Made by a program: the position numbers and the translations under genes. A stretch of DNA of 64,000 bases from Deinandra increscens subsp. villosa (taxonomy: Eukaryota > Streptophyta > Magnoliopsida > Asterales > Asteraceae): contig JBCNJP010000025.1 of the NCBI GenBank assembly GCA_039602395.1, positions 105,445,604-105,509,603 on the forward strand, read 5' to 3'. Positions 54,438 to 64,000 of the stretch are shown here, piece by piece (the first letter of the stretch is position 1; the number at the start of each line of letters is the position of its first letter). Under the pieces are notes generated by a model. It did no database searches and had not been told where the DNA came from. It saw only the letters and a program-made list of their open reading frames with translations.

Positions 54438-57400
54438 AACCAGCACCACTGCACGTTCAAGTCCTTCATGGACTGTAAGCCGATGACATTTTCCGGCGAA
54501 GAAGGAGCTGTAGGACTCCTTAGATGGATTGAGAAGTCCGAAAAGGTTTTCTCCATGTGTAACTGCCCAGCTGAAAGCAAGGTGAAGTTTGCTACTGGTA
54601 CCTTCGAAGGAGCTGCACTCTCCTGGTGGAACGCTGAGATTCAAATGGTTGGGCTAGACGCGGCTAACAACATGCAGTGGGCAGCATTTAAGGAGCTGAT
54701 CATGGAAGAATACTGTCCACGTGACCAAGTCAAGAAGCTTGAGGGTGAATTCCTGAATTTGAAGATGTCTGGGTCTGAAATCGAACAGTACACTGCACGA
54801 TATCATGAGTATGAGGTCCTATGCCCCACAATGGTCGATGCTGAGTTCAAACGCATTGAGCGTTATCTGGAAGGCCTCGCGCCTCAAATCAAAGGATTGG
54901 TGACTGCCAGCAACCCCGCGACCGTACAGCAAGCCATTCGTTTGGCTCACAAGCTCACCGATCAAGAGGTCGAGAAAGGTACTCTACCTGCGAAAGCCAC
55001 CGAGAAGACTGCCCTTAGTGGCAAGAGAAAAGCTGATGATGAAGCTCCTGAGAACTCAATGAATGTTCAGAGTGTGGGTAACAGCACTGGGAGGTCTTTC
55101 AACTCCCAAAGCCAAAGCAAGAGGTCCGGGAATAACAGTGGCAACTACCGCCAGGGCGGAAATGGTCAAAGTAACTACAAGGGTAACCTACCCATGTGCA
55201 ACAGATGCGGGAAGCATCATGCTGGTGTTTGTAGGAAGAGTCTGAGCTGTGAAAGGTGTGGTAAGGGAGGCCACGAAGCGAAAGATTGTTGGGCAATTTT
55301 ACCCGAGCAACAAAACCGCCCCAGAAGGAACAACAACAATCAAGGGAACAACTATGGGAACAATCGGGGCAATGGGAACAACGGCCAGAACCGCAACAAT
55401 GAAGCTCCCAGGGGAAACGGTAACGGGAATTGTTATGAATGTGGTGCTCCAGGCCACATTAAAAGAGACTGCCCTCAGCTGAGAAGACAAGGGAACGGAA
55501 ATCAGGGAAACAACGGTGGGAATGGTAATGGCGGAGGTAATGGGAATGGCAATGGAAATGGTGGAAACGGAAATGGTGGAAATGGTAGAGGACGAGCTTT
55601 CGTCATGGGTCAGGGTGAAGCTCGCAATGACGCCAACGTGATTAATGGTAAATTTATTTTGAACGGTTTCTTTGCTACTGTTTTATTTGATTCTGGTGCT
55701 GAAAGAAGCTTTATTTCCACTAAATTTGCTAAATTGATTAATGCTAAACCGATTGCCCTAGACGCTAAATATGTGGTAGAGCTAGCTAATGGTAAACTTC
55801 ATGATACGACCCAAATAGTTAAGGGCTGTAAGTTAGAACTAGCTGGCCATACCCTAGGAATTGACCTTATGCCTTTCCCGATTGGTAGTTTCGACGTCAT
55901 AGTAGGAATGGATTGGTTATCCGAAAACCGTGCCGAAATTCTGTGTCAAGAGAAAGTGGTTCGTATCCCACTCGAAGACGGCAAGGTATTAACGGTTCAA
56001 GGTGAGAAAGGTGGAACAGTCACCGGCATTATTTCATTCCTTAAAGCTCAGAAATGCCTCCGTAAGGGTCACTTCGCGATTCTTGCAAACGTCACTGACA
56101 CGACACATCCCGAGCGCAAAATTGATGATTACCCGATAGTTCGTGACTTCCAAGATGTATTTCCTGAAGATCTGCCTGGTTTGCCTCCATTTCGACAAGT
56201 TGAGTTTGGGATTGATTTGGCTCCAGGTGCCGCTCCGATTGCACGCGCTCCGTATCGTTTGGCTGTAAGCGAACTCAACGAACTCTCCGCACAACTTCAA
56301 GAGCTACTTGACAAGGGTTTTATTCGTCCAAGTTCGTCTCCATGGGGAGCTCCGGTATTATTCGTTAAGAAGAAGGATGGAACGTTCCGAATGTGTATTG
56401 ACTACCGAGAGCTTAACAAAGTTACTATCAAGAATCGATATCCACTTCCTCGAATCGACGATCTCTTCGATCAACTGCAAGGTTCAACCTACTACTCAAA
56501 GATCGATCTACGGTCTGGTTATCACCAACTTCGTGTTCGTGAGGAGGATGTTCCTAAGACTGCCTTCAGAACTCGGTATGGGCACTACGAGTTCCTGGTT
56601 ATGCCGTTTGGGCTAACCAATGCACCTGCTGTATTTATGGACCTAATGAATCGAGTGTGCAAGCCGTACCTCGATAAGTTTGTAATAGTCTTCATCGACG
56701 ATATTTTGATCTACTCCAAGTCAAAGGAAGAACACGAGGAGCATCTGCGACTTATATTGGAATTGCTCCGCAAGGAACAGCTTTATGCTAAGTTTTCAAA
56801 ATGCGATTTTTGGATTCGCGAAGTCCAGTTTCTTGGACACATTGTTAATGAGGAAGGAATTCATGTCGATCCAGCCAAAGTGGAAGCTATAAAGAACTGG
56901 TCTACCCCAAGAGCGCCAACGGAAATCCGACAATTTTTAGGACTTGCCGGGTATTATCGAAGGTTTATTAAGGGTTTCTCTCAAATAGCTCAACCCTTAA
57001 CAGCCTTAACGCACAAAGGAGTGCAATACAGATGGGGTGAAAAAGAAGAGCGCGCGTTCCAAACGCTTAAAGACATGTTATGTTCAGCTCCAATTCTCGC
57101 GTTACCCGATGGAATTGACGACTTTGTGGTTTACTGCGATGCATCGATTCAAGGACTTGGTTGTGTGTTGATGCAACGAGATAAAGTAATTGCCTACGGG
57201 TCCAGGCAACTAAAGGATACTGAAAAGAACTACACGACTCATGATTTGGAATTAGGAGCCGTTGTCCATGCACTTAAGATTTGGAGACATTACCTATATG
57301 GAACAAAGTGCACAATATTCACTGACCACAAGAGCTTACAACACATCTTTGATCAAAAGGATCTCAACATGCGACAACGACGGTGGGTCGAGTTACTAAA

Positions 57401-57767
57401 TGACTATGATTTGGCAATTAAGTATCATCCTGGAAAAGCCAATGTTGTGGCTGATGCCTTGAGTCGAAAAGAGCACGAAAAGCCTCGAAGGGTACGAGCG
57501 CTACAACTTACTATTCACACGGGATTACCGGATCGGATCCGTGACTGCCAACGAGAAGCTTTGAAAGCAGAAAACTTCGCAGCTGAAGCACTGCGTGGTG
57601 TCGATGGCCATTCTGAAGTTAAGTCCGATGGACTCACGTACTATAATGACAGAATCTGGGTTCCTTTGTTTGGAAATCTCCGTGAGCTCGTGATGGACGA
57701 GGCTCACAAGTCAAGATATTCGGTGCACCCTGGATCAGATAAAATGTACCAGGATTTGAAGAGTCTT
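54438..57767 (+). CDS. Tekay Gag-protease-RT-RNase H polyprotein
   Basis: Long frame from AAC at 54438; the first Met is at 54468 and residue numbers count from it. Gag core 10-170 (ALSWWNAEI, EEYCPRDQVKKLE). Three zinc knuckles near 244-325: CNRCGKHHAGVC, CERCGKGGHEAKDC and CYECGAPGHIKRDC. Asn/Gly-rich spacer to about 380. Aspartic protease near 408 with DSGAERSF (Ser in place of the usual Thr). Reverse transcriptase about 590-800, with YRELNKVTIKNRYPLP and active site FIDD near 742. RNase H about 860-1000, with YCDAS near 890 and VVADALSRK. The integrase zinc-finger start follows at about 1085 (HPGSDKMYQDL). An extra G at about 57768 throws the frame out into a stop at 57815. Made and used in cytoplasmic particles if expressed. 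Confidence 0.93.
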
Positions 57768-58983
57768 GTATTGGTGGCCGAACATGAAAGCCGACATTGC
57801 GCGATATGTGGCTAAGTGTCTTACTTGCTCAAGAGTCAAGATTGAATACCAAAAGCCTTCTGGTTTGCTACAACAACCAAAGATCCCAGAATGGAAATGG
57901 GAGGACATCTCCATGGATTTTGTAACGGGACTACCTCATCGATCAAATCAACCGGATGCGATTTGGGTTGTCATCGATCGGTTAACCAAATCTGCACATT
58001 TTATCCCGATGAAGGAAAGTGATAATATGGATAAATTGACAAAGCTGTACATTAATAAAATTGTGAAGCTTCACGGTGTGCCTAAGACTATCATTTCTGA
58101 TCGAGATCCTCGGTTTACTTCCCGGCTATGGCAATCAATGCAGGAAGCATTGGGAACCCGACTAGACATGAGTACAGCTTATCACCCGCAGACTGACGGT
58201 CAGACGGAACGAACGATTCAGACTTTAGAAGATATGCTCCGAGCTTGTGTTCTCGACTTTGGGAAAGATTGGGAGACTCACCTTCCACTGGTGGAGTTCT
58301 CTTACAACAATAGTTATCATTCGAGTATAGGTGCTGCACCTTTTGAAGCACTTTATGGCAGAAAATGTAGATCGCCCGTGTGTTGGGCTGAAACGGGTGA
58401 GAAAGGACTCACTGGACCGGAAGTTATCCATGATATGACCGAACGGATTATTCAAATCAGGCAACGGCTAGCTGCAGCACGTGATCGACAAAAGAGCTAT
58501 GCCGACAAACGCCGAAAACCTCTAAAGTTTGAGGTGGGTGACAAAGTATTGTTGAAGGTATCTCCCTGGAAGGGAGTGATACGCTTCGGGAAGCGTGGAA
58601 AGTTAAATCCTCGCTACATCGGTCCGTTTGAAATTATTGGGGAAGTAGGCCCGGTGGCCTATCGATTGCAACTCCCTGCTGAACTCGATGGAGTTCACAA
58701 CGTGTTTCACGTTTCCAACCTAAAGAAATGTCTGGCTGAAGACATCGAAATAATTCCTCTGGAGGAATTGGAAATCGACGAACATTTGAGATTTATCGAG
58801 CAACCGGTAGAAATCATGGGACGCGAGGAGAAGGCCCTCAAACGTAGCAAGATTCCGATCGTCAAGGTGCGATGGAACTCAAGGCGTGGACCTGAATATA
58901 CTTGGGAACGTGAGGATCAAATGAAGAAAAAGTATCCTCACTTGTTTGAGCAAACGTCCACGGGAACTCAAGGTATGATTTAA
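57766..58983 (+). pseudogene. Tekay integrase and chromodomain, out of frame by one base
   Basis: Continues the polyprotein in the next frame: YWWPNMKADIARYV, CLTCSRVK (zinc finger Cys pair). The DDE core has DFVTGLP, VVIDRLTKSAHF, HGVPKTIISDRDPRF and AYHPQTDGQTERTI. The GPFEIIGEVGPVAYRL motif precedes a C-terminal chromodomain with VKVRWNSRRGPEYTWERED. The chromodomain marks the Tekay/Del chromovirus clade and targets integration to heterochromatin. The only defect I see is the one-base offset at the start. Confidence 0.9.
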
Positions 58984-59018
58984 TTTTGGGGACCAAAATT
59001 CCTTAACAGGAGGAGGAT

Positions 59019-59040
59019 GTGACAACCCTAAAAACTTTTG
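59019..59040 (+). repeat. vestigial second PPT/LTR start
   Basis: Sequence 58988-59035 (GACCAAAATTCC, purine run, then TGTGACAACCC) parallels 59115-59153 (GACGAAAATTCC, purine run, then TGTGACACCCG) about 125 bp downstream. It looks like the edge of an older LTR left in front of the current one. Confidence 0.55.
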
Positions 59041-59127
59041 CTTTCTTTCCCCAGCGACGATAGCAACGACGACAGCTGATGCTGCGAACGCTACGACACA
59101 AGAATAATTTTCGGGACGAAAATTCCA

Positions 59128-59142
59128 ATTTCAGGGGAATGA
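59128..59142 (+). other. Tekay polypurine tract
   Basis: TTTCAGGGGAATGA immediately precedes the 3' LTR. Confidence 0.75.
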
Positions 59143-61709
59143 TGTGACACCCGAGAATTTCAAGGTTAACTTCCGTTAGACAAATCCGTTAGTTACGTTA
59201 TAAGTGTTAACTTAGTAGCTAATGCATAACTAGGCCGAATACGTCCACGACCTTTGGTTGATCACCGAACCCGTCCATATGTGTTATGTGTTCATCATTG
59301 ATTGTCTTTATGTGCAATGTGATTTAAATACATGACGTATTATTGTGAATAGCATGATTAATTGTAAATACTTGATTATGTGAAAATTGCCTAAATTTGG
59401 TAGTCAGCGAAACTACCGAGCGAAACTACAGATTCGCCCGGTAGCAGGCTAGACTGATCAAAGTACCCGAGACCAGAGCTAGTTTCGCCTGGCCAGCGAA
59501 ACTGCCAGCGAAACTAGCCTCTGATATAAATAAACTTAATAAACCCTAGTTTCTCCATTTGCCTCATTTCATCACAAACACACACACACAATTCTCTGGA
59601 AACTGGTCAGCCGCGAAAACCATCAAGAAACCGAGACCTCAGCCTCAAGACCATCACCTCATCTCATCTATCGATCCTAGAACCAACCGTGAGTCCCAAA
59701 AACTATGTTTTCTTGCTTCTTCTATGTGTTTCTTTATAAAGTATGCTCAAACTTTCATGAAAACTTGTATGCTTCTGAGATAGTGCTTAGGGATGCTAGA
59801 TCTACCATAAAGTCAGCAACTTTACGTTTAAAAACAAACCATGATGATGATTTATGCAATTTTGGTCATTTTAGGGTTTAGAAGTGTTTTTAGAGATTTG
59901 ATGATTAAAATGCATGTTAAACATGATAAAGCTGCTTGATTTATGTTGGTAAATGCCTATGGATGCTAGATAATGAATTGCATGTATGATCAGAAGCTGT
60001 TAGGTTGATTTTTAGGCAAATCCGTATGTTTTTCGCGACCAGCGAAACTGTCTGTTCTCTGGGCGAAACTAAGTAGCGAAATTATATCTCCTTCCAGCGA
60101 CACTGACCAGCGAAACTATAGTGTCGCCGGGAAACCTGACCAGACCAGCTCGAGCGAATCTACCGAGCGAAATACCTGAACGAAAGTTCAAACCAGTTTC
60201 CCTGCGAAACTAGGCTAGCGAAACTGCGTCAGCAGTTTCGGGCGAAACTAGCCTAGCGAAACTGTGTCACCGGGCATTGCCTAGCGAAAGTGCTGCCCGT
60301 GCACCTAGCGAAACTGCCTAGCGAAACTATGCTAGCGAAACTAAGACCTGACCTAAAAACCAAACTTGTGAAATTTGCTTAAGTGTTATGCCATGACTTA
60401 CATGATTATGCCATGATGAAACATGTTTGATATCTGATTCATATGAACCCTTGTTTATGATCAACCATTGGTGTCGTGTGTCGGTATGTCGAGTCATAGT
60501 TGCAACGTGCTATGTTATGGGCCATAGTGACGTTAAGTAAAGATTAGACACGAAACTAATACTTAAGACCTAAACGTGTTCTAGGTCTTCGTTAAACAAC
60601 AATATTTGGATTTACTTGAAGTGTAGCAGTGCAACCAAAGGTGAGTGTCACTAACCCGTTTACCGTGAGCCGGTTTGGGCCACACCGAATAACTTAACGA
60701 AAAACAATGCTGAATGAACTCGAGAGTGCTAGGCACCTCACTGATAAACTTGAGAACTCGGGATGCTCGGCACCCACTTGATGAACTAAAGTGTTTTATG
60801 GGAAACACTTGTGGACTACAAACAAACTACTTTTCTGAAACAAAACTGAAAACGTTTTAATATGGCTAGTGTAGGTTAAAGTCTGAACCACATGATATCA
60901 CATGTTTTCTAAGGATGCCTTACAACTTAAAAGTCCTCAACTTAAATTGTGCCATTAATTTGTGAAAGCGAGGGGATGTTGGGTAGATCTACTGGAGTTT
61001 GACAAACTCCGCCCCGTGGCACGGGGAGTGCACGGAGGAACAATATCAGCCTATTTGACCGTGGTCCCGAGAGGACACGGGGGAGGCAAAAACCGCGATG
61101 ACTATGTCCGCACCGTACGGGATGGCTCGGCCCCCACAAAATAAGTCAGCTTTGGTACAAACTTCCTTAGAGCATGGAACAACGGATTAGCTACCCGCGA
61201 TATCGGTTGAGTCCTTTAACTTTACGGAACTAGTACATACCCGATGACGTAGGTCACGGACAAACCATTTATAAACTGAGATTTAATATACGAGCATTGC
61301 TTTTCACAAATAAATATTTTGTAAGTACATCTTGACACGAATTATGATTATGAGACCGGGCCAATGCATGACAAGCCCACTGTGAACTCACCAACCGTTA
61401 GGTTGACACTTGCGTGGTTTAAACTTTTGCAGATCGCTAAGGAGTATTCGCTGGAGGTTGGCATGGCACGAGGAGATATTTATATTGTTTAAACTAAACT
61501 TGGGAATTTTAAAACAATGTTTATGTAAAGCACGTGGTTAGTGCTAAGACAGTATTTAATTCCGCTGCGTTGTATTCGAAACTTTATTTATAACTTGTGT
61601 TTGAACTAACCCTGATTCGTTTAGTATTTGTAACTATGGTTGTGGATCCTGGTTTGCTCACACCCCTCGACGGTATAAACTCCGTTAGTGGTATTTTGGG
61701 GGTGTGACA
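59143..61709 (+). repeat. Tekay 3' LTR (2567 bp)
   Basis: Nearly identical to the 5' LTR, including the TATA box (59525-59532) and the GCGAAACT arrays. One extra T in TTTGGATTTACTTG accounts for the 1-bp length difference. Confidence 0.97.
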
Positions 61710-61714
61710 CAATA

Positions 61715-61770
61715 TGTGACGTAGAAATACCCAAGAGGTTCCAAACCCCCAACATGAAGTTGTATGATGG
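61715..61770 (+). pseudogene. Tat-like Gag continuation after Tekay insertion
   Basis: CDVEIPKRFQTPNMKLYDGS continues the Gag frame broken at 51117. The frame loses homology after about 61770, where the LINE 5' UTR appears to begin. Confidence 0.65.
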
Positions 61771-64000
61771 CAGTAATGCTTATTGGTATGGTCACACTCT
61801 GGCGATTTCGGCGACTCTAGGGTTTCTTTGCCGAAATCGATCTCTCTGTCTGATCCTTCCCGAATACGACTTGTTTTCTTAGTGTTATTGTGATCTAATC
61901 CAGCTATTGTAATTCATATTTGACGCTAAGATTGATTCGGGTTTCTCTAGGGATCGATTTGCTATTGCCGCTGCTAGGGTTTTTCAATCAGCCGCTGATC
62001 CCATTTGTCGCATTTCTGGTGAACGACTCTCAAGAGTTTCATCGGTGGCGCCCTTCAGTGATTTGGGATTCGTGGTTGAGTCATCATTCTCGCGTTGGTG
62101 GAATCTGCTGTCGGCTTAGGGTTTTTGCATGAAGAATGGGCTCCGCTAAACCATTTGCTAACGTTAAAAATATCGATGGTTCTTTTTTGCAGGGGCAAGG
62201 CAATCTTAAAAAATCGAATTTAAAGCTTGGCTCAACCGTGATCCCTGCTGTTCCAAGGAGTTTGAATACCGGAATTGGTGAAGCTTGTGGTACGAGTATA
62301 CCGGAGACGTCACCGTCTACCCCCAGTCGCCGGAGGGTGTCGTTTTTCTGATGAAATACTCTTTGAAGGAGTTCCAACGACCCGTGATCAGCTACATGTT
62401 GTTCGTGACACGGCGTTTGCCGCTGATTATACTGCTGCTGATGATCGAATAACTTTGTCCAGCACACAGGTTGATGCTGTCATTCATGAACCTGATTTGC
62501 AACCAACAATGGATAATAATTCTGATCATGTTAAAATGGCTGTTGATTTGGTTGGGGGGGGGGGGTGCTGTTCACGGGACTGGTCAAGGAGCTTCATACG
62601 CCGATAAGGTCGCGGGTAAGCATCCTCAATCTGCTGTTTCAAATGGAGTTCCACGCAAAGCTATTAATTTCTGGTTTTTAGCGTCTGAGGATAACCAAGA
62701 GGGCTTTGACGTGATTATCCCTAGGGATTCTGTTCGGTGTGTCCAAGAAAAGGTGGGATTTACTCTGTTTGGTTATTTTTTTAGGGGATCGGATTGCTTT
62801 CCCAGTGGTTGATTATTATGTGAAACAGAAGTGGAAAAAATATGGTTTACAAAAAACAATGATGAACTCAAATGGTTTCTTTTTTTTTCAAATTTGAAGA
62901 TAAGAAGGGGATGATGAGTGCATTGGAAGGGGGTCCATGGTTAATCCGTAATCGGCCTATTTTTCTTAACATGTGGTCCCCTACCACTCAACTGAAAAAA
63001 AGATTATATAAAGGATGTGGCTGTTTGGATTAAACTTCACAATGTCCCGCTCGCAACCTATACGGATGATGGTCTTAGCATGCTCGTTTCGAAATTTGGT
63101 AAGCCTAAATGTCTTGATTCTTATACCACTTCCATGTGTGTTGATGCATGGGGTCGAAGTAGTTATGCTAGAGCTCTCGTGGAAATCCATGCTTCCATGG
63201 ATTTTAAGGATAGCCTTTACCTTGCTATCCCGGATCTAGATGGGGAGCAATTTATTAGGGAAAAGGTTGATATTGAATATGAATGGCAACCCCCTCGCTG
63301 TGCCACTTGTTGTGTTTTTGGTCATACTTTGGACTCTTGTCCCAATCAGGTTAGGTCCATTCCTAAGGATACGTCCAAAGTGAATGACGATGGGTTTACT
63401 AATGTTGTGGGGAAGAAAAATGCTAAAAAGCAAGGTGTTCCTCTTAAGAACCAGAAGTCTAGATTTGAGTATAGACCGGTGAATGGCAATAAGAATTCTG
63501 CTAGCTCTGGGCCTAAGGGGTTAGGTAAGGCTTCGTCTTCTAATCCTCCGGTGGTTACTAGAAACTCTTATGAGGCTTTGAATGGTGATCCTTCGGACTA
63601 TGAATATGATGGTTATGGGGAATTGGATAATATGGTGAATGATGTGATTAAGGAAACGAATGAAAATGCTCGGGTTATGGCTTCGCAAGTTGCTCCTACT
63701 TCCAAAGGGGCGAGCACTCCTTTTCTTAAAAGTGGTTTCTTATGATGGGTTTAGCGTTTAGTTTCTCTTGGCTCCGGTGTTGGTGCTGCTCGGGATCGTT
63801 TGTGTTTGACGATGGAGGCTGATTGCTCGTGCTTGTTGCGGTCGCGCTTTAAGCTCTAGTTATTTAGACTAGGTGTTCTTTTTTTCTGGTTGTTTATATA
63901 GTTTATTGTCTTATTTCCTTTTGGTTGTTTACATACTGGGGGATGTCCCATGTATGAACTAGGGTGGATTCACCACTCTACTTGTACTTTATTGTTTTGG
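61771..64000 (+). mobile_element. LINE with ORF1 only (runs to window end)
   Basis: Untranslated leader of about 360 bp (CTAGGGTTTCTTTGCCGAAATC), ORF1 at 62136-63745, then about 250 bp resembling a LINE 3' UTR to the end of the window. No endonuclease or reverse transcriptase follows ORF1 in the window. It is inserted in the Tat-like Gag. Confidence 0.6.
62136..63745 (+). pseudogene. LINE ORF1 (DUF4283 plus zinc knuckle), frameshifted
   Basis: Starts MGSAKPFANVKNIDGS at 62136. The RNA-binding DUF4283-type region spans about 62650-63270: AINFWFLASEDNQEG, then after frame changes GMMSALEGGPWLIRNRP and VAVWIKLHNVPLATYT. A CCHC knuckle CATCCVFGHTLDSC lies at about 63301-63345. The Ser/Asn-rich tail ends at the TGA 63743-63745. 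The frame changes near homopolymers: T5 at about 62343, G10 at about 62555, T7 at about 62776, T9 at about 62880, and A7 at about 62995. The clean final 243 codons begin near 63017. Confidence 0.75.

Larger units (their letters stand above)
51118..61709 (+). mobile_element. Tekay/Del-type Ty3/Gypsy chromovirus, nearly complete and young
   Basis: LTRs 51118-53683 and 59143-61709, with target duplication CAATA at 51113-51117 and 61710-61714. Methionine-tRNA primer site at 53687, Gag-Pol at 54234-58983, polypurine tract before 59143. Domain order is Gag, protease, RT, RNase H, integrase, chromodomain. By eye the 2.57-kb LTRs differ at about a dozen substitutions and one 1-bp indel, mostly transitions. 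One base inserted in integrase breaks the polyprotein. Excision in silico restores the Tat Gag frame (APPI then CDVEI). Confidence 0.95.

Overview
The window is a plant nuclear genome segment, almost certainly a eudicot. AT-rich intergenic DNA, GT-AG introns of plant type, a CASP-like membrane protein gene and a dense layer of nested plant transposable elements all point there. The mix of Tekay-like, Tat-like and SIRE-like LTR elements is compatible with Asteraceae, but that is inference from general familiarity, not a search. There is one assembly gap of exactly 500 N (13936-14435).

Only two host-type genes are well supported. (1) A five-exon plus-strand gene (9919-20969) encodes a 373-residue coiled-coil protein of unknown function. 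All four of its introns are phase 0, and its 9.6-kb first intron is packed with transposons. (2) A two-exon minus-strand CASP-like protein gene (22070-21351) converges on it tail to tail and carries a one-base frameshift.

Layout. 1-4300: microsatellites, a 212-bp foldback between two TA microsatellites, and a Harbinger-like element (1421-3674) holding gene-like exons. 4960-8850: a broken RPA1-like (OB-fold) pseudogene interrupted by a 64-bp hAT mini-element and by an LTR-like insertion containing a 113-bp minisatellite. 9919-20969: coiled-coil gene; intron 1 contains a hAT MITE (11178-11944), an old minus-strand Copia relic split by a younger Copia (13701-17788, TSD GGTAT), a plus-strand Copia relic and a Copia gag relic. 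21351-22070: CASP-like gene. 22122-29530: a 5'-truncated minus-strand LINE split by a recently inserted SIRE-like, gag-only LTR element (23389-29499, TSD CCCTC). 29859-32397: Harbinger-related fragment, plus-strand LINE fragment, SINE and a long-TIR element. 32400-38270: degraded LTR debris and a minus-strand Copia relic. 38270-41255: hAT element with GAACCGG-rich ends, and an intact Myb/SANT-like ORF of PIF/Harbinger type. 41290-48530: minus-strand Gypsy relic lacking integrase, between two LTR-like blocks in opposite orientation. 49279-64000: a Tat-like element (LTR plus broken gag) split by a young, nearly complete Tekay-type chromovirus (51118-61709, TSD CAATA) and then by a LINE that has ORF1 but no visible ORF2.

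The elements show a relative order of insertion: Copia into older Copia; SIRE-like into LINE; Tekay into Tat. Target-site duplications and restored reading frames across the insertion sites support each of these. No CRISPR, tRNA, rRNA or prokaryotic-type system was seen. The most unusual signals are the microsatellite-flanked foldback, the possible Gag intron and duplicated PPT/LTR start in the Tekay element, and the short-motif arrays in several LTRs and leaders.
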